A stretch of DNA of 64,000 nucleotides from Basidiobolus meristosporus CBS 931.73 (lineage: Eukaryota > Basidiobolomycota > Basidiobolomycetes > Basidiobolales > Basidiobolaceae). The stretch covers positions 62,001 to 126,000 of the forward strand of contig MCFE01000038.1 in the NCBI GenBank assembly GCA_002104905.1, in the 5' to 3' direction. Every line of letters begins with the position of its first letter. Within the stretch, counting starts at the first letter, position 1. This document shows, one piece after another, positions 58,428 to 64,000 of the stretch. The notes beneath the pieces were generated by a model. It was not told where the DNA came from and searched no databases. It saw nothing but the letters and a program-made list of their open reading frames with translations. The translations under genes and the position numbers were made by a program.

Positions 58428-61400
58428 TCAATATCCTTGACTAATTTTCTCAAATTGTTTGTTTTCGGGATACCAGAAGCCTTGACGATACTCGTAGCCA
58501 TTGTGCAGGGAGCTAGGGCTGTTGTATGCCCGGCGGTTTCCAGTCGTAGCTTTGGATACAGAATGTTTAAGGCCTGAAGAATGTCGGTACCTCGTTGCAG
58601 ATTTGCCTTTTCTAACACTCTTTGAGGAACCAGTAGCATAGCCGGCATTCCTACCACGGACCATTTTGCTCTGTCCACGACCAAGACCACGATTACGGCC
58701 AAGACCACGACCACGACCAAGACTATGACCATGACCGCGACTATTGCGGGACTTAACTCTGCGTTGCGAAACGACAGACCCTTTCACAACAATAGTATCC
58801 CCAACCTGACTCAGGCCCAGATCGTCATCTCCAAACAAGCCGTCAGAATTGATATCGAGAACATCCAAGTCATTGCTCACAAATCCATCACCGGCGTCCA
58901 TCGATGTTTCTGTCATCGATCCGCTAATTCCGACAACAGTTTTACCGTATTCGTCCAACGACTGTTCCACCTCGACCAATTCCTGAATATAGTCCGGATC
59001 CCCTATTTCCTCAATCAAGGCCAAATTTTCCACGGACTTGTTGATGTTGGGTAGGCGGTGGCTAACTCGGATCAATTCTTCAATTTGCTCTTGTGAGAGA
59101 TGAACGTTACCGCCTTTGTCCAGCTTCCCAAGTATGCGAGAAATGGCATTTTCTAGTCGGTTCAACTTGGCGCGGATTTCGGTCAGGCCTTTGTTTTCCT
59201 GAGGGGCAGGGCGTTTAGCAATTCGTTCCAACATCTTGCTGATCTGACTTAGGCGGTTGTTCAATTGGTTGGTATCTCGAGACTGTTGTTGCGACAATGC
59301 TTGGATACGACGATCCAGCACATCATTGCCACGGTTCGAGAACTTTTTGAGCTCGCTTCTCAGATCCTCCAGCTGATAATCGATCCTCTGGAAGCCTGTA
59401 ACCTGTTGCTTCGACAGCGAATCAAATCCTCGTTGGATCACAGAGGTTTGCTCCGCAAAGAGTTGCTTTGTCAGCTCATTGAGTTGGAGGATCTTCGAGC
59501 TAATTTGGCCAATGTCACGCACACTATTGGAGGAGGATTTCCTGGAGAGATGCAGGATTGTTTCTTTTTGTTGCAGTACCAATTGTTTCATCAAGTCGGT
59601 CACTTGCTCCACTCGATACTCCAACTTTGAAGAGATCGATTCCCCAGAATTATCGGACTTGTCGGAACCATTACGCTCTCGTTGGTAAATATCCCGCTCA
59701 ACTATGATTCGCTGCTGCTTGACAATGTTGAGTACGGTATCCTTGAGTTCGGCGAATTTCCTCTCCAACTCGTTGTTGGTGATATAGCCCTGCTCATATC
59801 TGGTGCGTACCAACAGGTCCTTTTGCTGATTCACTAGCTGATTAACAACGTCAGTTAAGATCGTCAATTTGTCTCTAACACCGCGAATATCCTTGGATTG
59901 TTGCACCACCAATCGGCCCAGACCAGCAAGTTTCATTATCTTTTGTTGCTGATCCACCAGCTGTCTTACTGCCTCGTTCAGCAGGTCGAACTTATTATCC
60001 AGAGTCTTGAGGCCACCAATGCTATCTTTATAGTTCCGCTCGAGGAGTCGTTGTTGCTCTCCCAGTAGACTTGTGACGGTCTGCTCGACTTTGAAGACCC
60101 TGGAGGCCAAAGCAGAAATCTCTTGGCTATGCTTCTGAGAGTTTTTGTTTTCTGCTTTCATCAGACTGTTCTGCTGAATGGTGAGCTGCTGCATTAGCTG
60201 GAACAGTTCCGACAGGCGATAGCGAAGAGCCCGGTCATAGTTGCCGGGCTGATTCGGAACGTTCACGTCCGGTTGTCTATTTCCGTCGACGGTGACTTGA
60301 TATAATTGCATCTGCTGGTTAATAAGCTTGTTGGTGAGGTTGCTCAGAGACACCAAGCGCTGCTTGACTTCCTTTAGGTCTTGTGGAAGGCCGAGAAGTT
60401 GAGTGACTTTAACGTTGACCTCGTGCTGTTCTTGCCCCAACTGTCTGAGCACATCATCAAGATTTTTGATATCCCCATCAACCTTGGTAACTCGGTTGAT
60501 GATTTCACTTGATACGGCATTGGTGTTCTGCACGATACCAATGATGCTTTGCTGTTCGGCGCGAATCTGATCAATAAACGCAGAGAGCCTACCAAGTTTA
60601 TCGCCGAGGAACTGAGTCGAGCCGTTGATTTGCCCAGTGACCTGCTTAGTATTGCTCTTCTCAATCTCTTCTAGTCTTCTGTGTCCTGCAAGGAGAAGCC
60701 CAATAGACTTCTCGAGCCCTTGCAAACGCGTCATGATGATTGAATAGCCATTTCGGCCATCCGGGCTCTGCTTGTTGTAACCCTTCCTCTCAATCAAGTC
60801 GTAGAGTTCCTTTTGCTGGTTAATGAGAACCCCGACCTTTTCATCAACAGCTTGAACGGCACGGCCCACAGTTCGAATGTCTCTAGAATGTGTCCTCAGG
60901 ATATTCAGAAGTTCTTTCCGACCCATCAATTCCCGTTGGGAGTCTGAAATGGAGGCAACAACCTGGATTAAATCATTGAATCTCTTTCTCAATTCACTCA
61001 AGTATGTGGCTATCTTGGGAGACATATCCTGGTTGAGTAGATTGCGACTGACATAAACCAGTTGTTTCTGCAAATCACTGATGGAGCCTAGACTGCCATT
61101 AATGGAGTTGAATCTTTGGTTCAGGCTGCCGATTCTCTGTAGAATTTCCTTAGAGGCAGCGCTGATAACCTCTCCATTCAATAAAGTCGATTGCTTATCT
61201 ACCAACGTATCAACAGTTCGACTCAACACAGCCAGTCTTCCTAACAACTCACGATCCAAGTTGCTATCTTTTTTCTGATTAAGGTTCCAAATATTGGCCA
61301 GAATCATCTTCTGCTGTTCGACCAGATTACGGATTTGGTTACCAAAGCTTTTTACAGAGGATTTGACCTCTTTGAGATCTCCGAGCTCACTTGCAATCAC

Positions 61401-64000
61401 CCTCAACACTTCCTCATTCCTGAGTATCTTGGTTTGTTGGCCAACCAAAGTACGAATCACATTCCCGAGGCTGTTGATATTTTGATTCATGCTGTTAATC
61501 GCGTTAACGTAGTGCTGGCTTTGTTTGCTCGCAGTCGATTCAATGAGATTCGCCTGTTTTTGGAACATTCCTTCGACTCGATCATTCATGCCACTGAGAT
61601 TGACGTTGATTTCATTTACCTTGCTAATGATGGCATTAGGAAGGGCATTACCAATGTTGGGGCGGTTGAGCTTCCTTTGCTGCTCGATCAGATATTTGAT
61701 TGCCTCCTGGAGTTCTCTCAAATTCTCGACCACTGGCTCGAGATTTTCCCCGTTCTTGGAGGCGTTCTTTTGGTATTCAGCATCCTGGATCAACTTCAGT
61801 TGATTGCCCAAGATCCTGTCCACAACGTTGCCCAGCTGCGCAAGTCGATTGTCGATTTTCTGGATTTGTTGCGAATGTCTTTCTAGAATCTGGACTACCT
61901 TTTCGTTGGAGGTTATCCGGCTTTGGCCGTCGATGATTCGGGCTATGGCACTGGTCAGCTGATTGAAGCGTTGGTTCAATCCGGCAAACTCTGCGCTCTC
62001 ATTATTCTTAACCCCACGCTGGAGAATCACCACTTGCTCCTTGGCAACCTCGGTGACAACCTGTTGGAGTTCTTGAATCTGCGAGCTAATCCGATCAATC
62101 TGTGATGCGAATTCCCTGGGAATGGCGGCGTACACTTCCTTGTTGACTAGTATCTTTTGCTGCTCGAACAGATTCTCCACTCTATCGTCTAGCTTGCGGA
62201 GCTCTTCAATGATGCTACCTATGCCCTTGCCATTCTGTTGGGTGTTGCCAATGGATTTACGAAGAAGCTCTTGCTGGCGAACAATCAAAGCGCCAAGCTC
62301 CCTTCGAAGGTTGTTCACACCCGCTCCTAACGATTGAATGTGCATATTCTGTGCCTTGATGGCATCCAGAACCCTTTCATCGTTGGCTATCTTATCTTGG
62401 CGAACGAGAATTGCGTTTATGGCCTCCCCTAGACCGGTTATTTTGTCATTCAACGCATTTACCTCACCGTGAATGATCTTGTTCTCAGACGTTGACTGGT
62501 TCTGGCCACGTTTTTGGTTCTGAATTATGACATTCTGTCGATTGCTAAGAACACGGACTTGTTCATTCATGTTGAACATGAGTTTGCTCAGGGTCTGTAT
62601 TTCGTCGACGATCTGTTTGGGGATATGGCTTATTACTTGTGGCCTTGTCAAATCGCCCTGTCGTCTGACGATGTTATTCACCGCACTACTTAGATCGGTA
62701 AACCTCTGGATTAAGAGTTCCATTCGCGAATTGTTGCCCGCCTGGTTAGGGCCATTTGCACGCAAGATCTCTGTCTGAACTGTCAGCAGTTTGGTCATCT
62801 GAGCGCGGAGTTGTTCTAGTTGTTGGTTCATTTTTTCAATACTTTCCGCTTGCTGCTGTAGTACTTTGACGACATCATCCCGCCGCAAAAGCTCTGACTG
62901 CTCAGAAAGAATCTGATTGACTGCGTTCTTGAGAGGACCGAATTCTTGGGCGATGTCGGAGACGTACTTGCTGATGGTGGTAAGGTGACGATCGTCTTTC
63001 CTCTCCAGTTGCAACAGGTTGCTTTGCCCCTGCGATAGCTTGGCAATTAGATTACCCAGAGCTGAAAAGCGGGAATTCAGATTTTCAACTACGGCTAATG
63101 CCTCCCGGGATATCTGTGAGCCAACCTCGGGATTGCCCAGCTGCTTTTGATACCCAATGATCTGGGCGACTATATCACGCAGTGCTCGAAGCTCGCCGTA
63201 TATCGGCCTAAGAACTTTGTTCGTTTCTTCTCCTGAGCCGCCATTAGAGGAATCCAGCTTCGTAAGAATAACCGACTGCTGCTCTACCAGACTGGCGAAG
63301 CGCGAGTTCAGGTCGTTCAGTTTTCGGTCCAAATTGTTGATTTGGCTTGACTGAACTTGCAGTATTTTGACGACTTGGTCGTTATTGAAAATTTTGGCTT
63401 GAGCTGCGAACGTGTCTCTCACAAAGCCCGTGAGGCCATTCAGCTGCTCCGAGAGGGTGTGTATCTCATTGATCAAGCGTTCTGGCACCTTTCTGCTAGA
63501 ATCTCTCGCAATGATTGCCATCTGGCTATTGGAGAACTGGTTCACTGACTGGATCAATTCTCCAAAGCGCGAGTCAAGCTTCCTTAACTCCTCAACAACC
63601 TCTTCAGGAACACGCCCATTCAGTTTAGCATTGAACAGTCTTCCTTGTTGCACAACTAGTTGGTTAATGAAGTTTTGAAGACCAGTAAGCTTCTCAATAA
63701 TGGCGCTATCACGGACCCTATCGCCACTATAACCAACACGTCTAAGCAGCATGGCCTGAATGCGTACGATCTCGTCCACCTTTCTGGCTAGACCCAGTAA
63801 CTCATTGTCAACCTTATCGGTCTTTCTGAGATTCTGCTTCAACAGCTCTGTATGAGTGAGGAGGATCTGTGTTTGTTCTGCATATAGGTTTTTCACATAA
63901 GACCCTAGCTGTCTGATGGAGTCCAGGATATAGCCCGCATTCTTGTTTACCTCCGCAGCGATCGCGCTTCCCTCTTTTTGACGTAAAGCACTTTGCTGTG
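58428..64000 (-). CDS. Giant repetitive coiled-coil protein, 5' end outside window
   Basis: I do not recognise the family. The frame is open from the right edge to a stop at 58428, at least 1,857 residues with no intron. Residue numbers here count from the codon at 63896. Residues 1 to about 1600 are built of units of about 42 residues, each ending in a Gln-containing motif like LVEQQSVIL or ILSEQSELL (Q at 207, 250, 291, 333, 374, 413, 454, 500, 542). Every fourth unit is of the same subtype (VVKILQVQS, VVKVLQQQA, VLDAIKAQN, VVQILERHS, VLRVIASEL, LLNILRTHS at 174, 340, 507, 665, 828 and 994, then about 1163 and 1327), so the super-repeat is about 164 residues. Composition is rich in L, I, V, N, Q and charged residues with almost no Cys, Pro or Trp, so long coiled coils are likely. 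Residues 1621-1700 are acidic with DINSDGLFGDDDL, an EF-hand/dockerin-like loop. Residues 1710-1822 are basic with GRGRGLGRNRGLGRG. A structural or scaffold role is inference only. Confidence 0.85.
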   Translation of the reverse strand, partial: QQSALRQKEGSAIAAEVNKNAGYILDSIRQLGSYVKNLYAEQTQILLTHTELLKQNLRKTDKVDNELLGLARKVDEIVRIQAMLLRRVGYSGDRVRDSAIIEKLTGLQNFINQLVVQQGRLFNAKLNGRVPEEVVEELRKLDSRFGELIQSVNQFSNSQMAIIARDSSRKVPERLINEIHTLSEQLNGLTGFVRDTFAAQAKIFNNDQVVKILQVQSSQINNLDRKLNDLNSRFASLVEQQSVILTKLDSSNGGSGEETNKVLRPIYGELRALRDIVAQIIGYQKQLGNPEVGSQISREALAVVENLNSRFSALGNLIAKLSQGQSNLLQLERKDDRHLTTISKYVSDIAQEFGPLKNAVNQILSEQSELLRRDDVVKVLQQQAESIEKMNQQLEQLRAQMTKLLTVQTEILRANGPNQAGNNSRMELLIQRFTDLSSAVNNIVRRQGDLTRPQVISHIPKQIVDEIQTLSKLMFNMNEQVRVLSNRQNVIIQNQKRGQNQSTSENKIIHGEVNALNDKITGLGEAINAILVRQDKIANDERVLDAIKAQNMHIQSLGAGVNNLRRELGALIVRQQELLRKSIGNTQQNGKGIGSIIEELRKLDDRVENLFEQQKILVNKEVYAAIPREFASQIDRISSQIQELQQVVTEVAKEQVVILQRGVKNNESAEFAGLNQRFNQLTSAIARIIDGQSRITSNEKVVQILERHSQQIQKIDNRLAQLGNVVDRILGNQLKLIQDAEYQKNASKNGENLEPVVENLRELQEAIKYLIEQQRKLNRPNIGNALPNAIISKVNEINVNLSGMNDRVEGMFQKQANLIESTASKQSQHYVNAINSMNQNINSLGNVIRTLVGQQTKILRNEEVLRVIASELGDLKEVKSSVKSFGNQIRNLVEQQKMILANIWNLNQKKDSNLDRELLGRLAVLSRTVDTLVDKQSTLLNGEVISAASKEILQRIGSLNQRFNSINGSLGSISDLQKQLVYVSRNLLNQDMSPKIATYLSELRKRFNDLIQVVASISDSQRELMGRKELLNILRTHSRDIRTVGRAVQAVDEKVGVLINQQKELYDLIERKGYNKQSPDGRNGYSIIMTRLQGLEKSIGLLLAGHRRLEEIEKSNTKQVTGQINGSTQFLGDKLGRLSAFIDQIRAEQQSIIGIVQNTNAVSSEIINRVTKVDGDIKNLDDVLRQLGQEQHEVNVKVTQLLGLPQDLKEVKQRLVSLSNLTNKLINQQMQLYQVTVDGNRQPDVNVPNQPGNYDRALRYRLSELFQLMQQLTIQQNSLMKAENKNSQKHSQEISALASRVFKVEQTVTSLLGEQQRLLERNYKDSIGGLKTLDNKFDLLNEAVRQLVDQQQKIMKLAGLGRLVVQQSKDIRGVRDKLTILTDVVNQLVNQQKDLLVRTRYEQGYITNNELERKFAELKDTVLNIVKQQRIIVERDIYQRERNGSDKSDNSGESISSKLEYRVEQVTDLMKQLVLQQKETILHLSRKSSSNSVRDIGQISSKILQLNELTKQLFAEQTSVIQRGFDSLSKQQVTGFQRIDYQLEDLRSELKKFSNRGNDVLDRRIQALSQQQSRDTNQLNNRLSQISKMLERIAKRPAPQENKGLTEIRAKLNRLENAISRILGKLDKGGNVHLSQEQIEELIRVSHRLPNINKSVENLALIEEIGDPDYIQELVEVEQSLDEYGKTVVGISGSMTETSMDAGDGFVSNDLDVLDINSDGLFGDDDLGLSQVGDTIVVKGSVVSQRRVKSRNSRGHGHSLGRGRGLGRNRGLGRGQSKMVRGRNAGYATGSSKSVRKGKSATRYRHSSGLKHSVSKATTGNRRAYNSPSSLHNGYEYRQGFWYPENKQFEKISQGY

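Noticed and set aside
61335-61886. Plus-strand ORFs up to 183 residues within the giant gene
   Set aside because: They lie antisense to the repeat-coding frame, and their recurrence mirrors the repeats; no independent coding features.

Overview
The window is eukaryotic nuclear DNA, almost certainly from a fungus. Short introns (about 40-150 nt, mostly GTAAGN/GTATGN...AG) interrupt fungal-type housekeeping genes (Cdc25, Cid1-type nucleotidyltransferase, eS7, Hst2-type sirtuin, PKA catalytic subunit, Siw14/Oca-type phosphatase). The transposons (Ty1/copia, Ty3/gypsy chromovirus, PIF/Harbinger, TNP2-type DNA elements) are also typical of fungi. A zygomycete-grade (early-diverging) fungus is my inference; the species cannot be read from the sequence.

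Layout. Positions 1 to about 43,990 are a transposon-filled compartment with no recognisable host gene. It holds (i) Ty3/gypsy remnants at 1-2048 and 34595-43235; (ii) Ty1/copia remnants at 2049-4640, 6640-9240 and 43630-43990, one recent copia insertion at 35516-40199 (349-bp LTRs, target duplication GAAAC) and a solo copia LTR at 25670-26018; (iii) a PIF/Harbinger-like element at 14128-17898 and three palindromic non-autonomous relatives; (iv) at least four broken copies of a TNP2/DUF4218-type transposase element ('T' below); (v) about eight broken copies of a repeat ('R1' below) coding for a protein I do not recognise, with an internal tandem repeat; and (vi) solo LTRs of three further families. 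Many insertions are nested, and several can be verified by target duplications and by 'empty-site' paralogues inside the window.

At about 43.99 kb the sequence changes to an ordinary gene-dense region. From left to right it carries an unrecognised minus-strand ORF cluster (44178-45395), CDC25 (-), a Cid1-like terminal nucleotidyltransferase (+), RPS7 (-), an HST2/SIRT2 sirtuin (-), a PKA catalytic subunit (+), a Siw14/Oca-like phosphatase (-), and a giant coiled-coil protein gene (-) that runs off the right edge. Exon structures were worked out by hand from splice signals, reading-frame continuity and family conservation; they are predictions. The genes do not form an operon or an obvious pathway, although several act in cell-cycle, nutrient or chromatin control.

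The most unusual host gene is the giant one (58428 to beyond 64000). At least 1,857 residues show a hierarchical repeat, a basic unit of about 42 residues grouped in fours into a super-repeat of about 164 residues. It is followed by an acidic segment with a calcium-loop-like motif and a Gly/Arg-rich basic tail. The most unusual mobile features are the 734-bp near-perfect palindrome at 33649-34382 that shares termini with the Harbinger element, and the unidentified R1 family.
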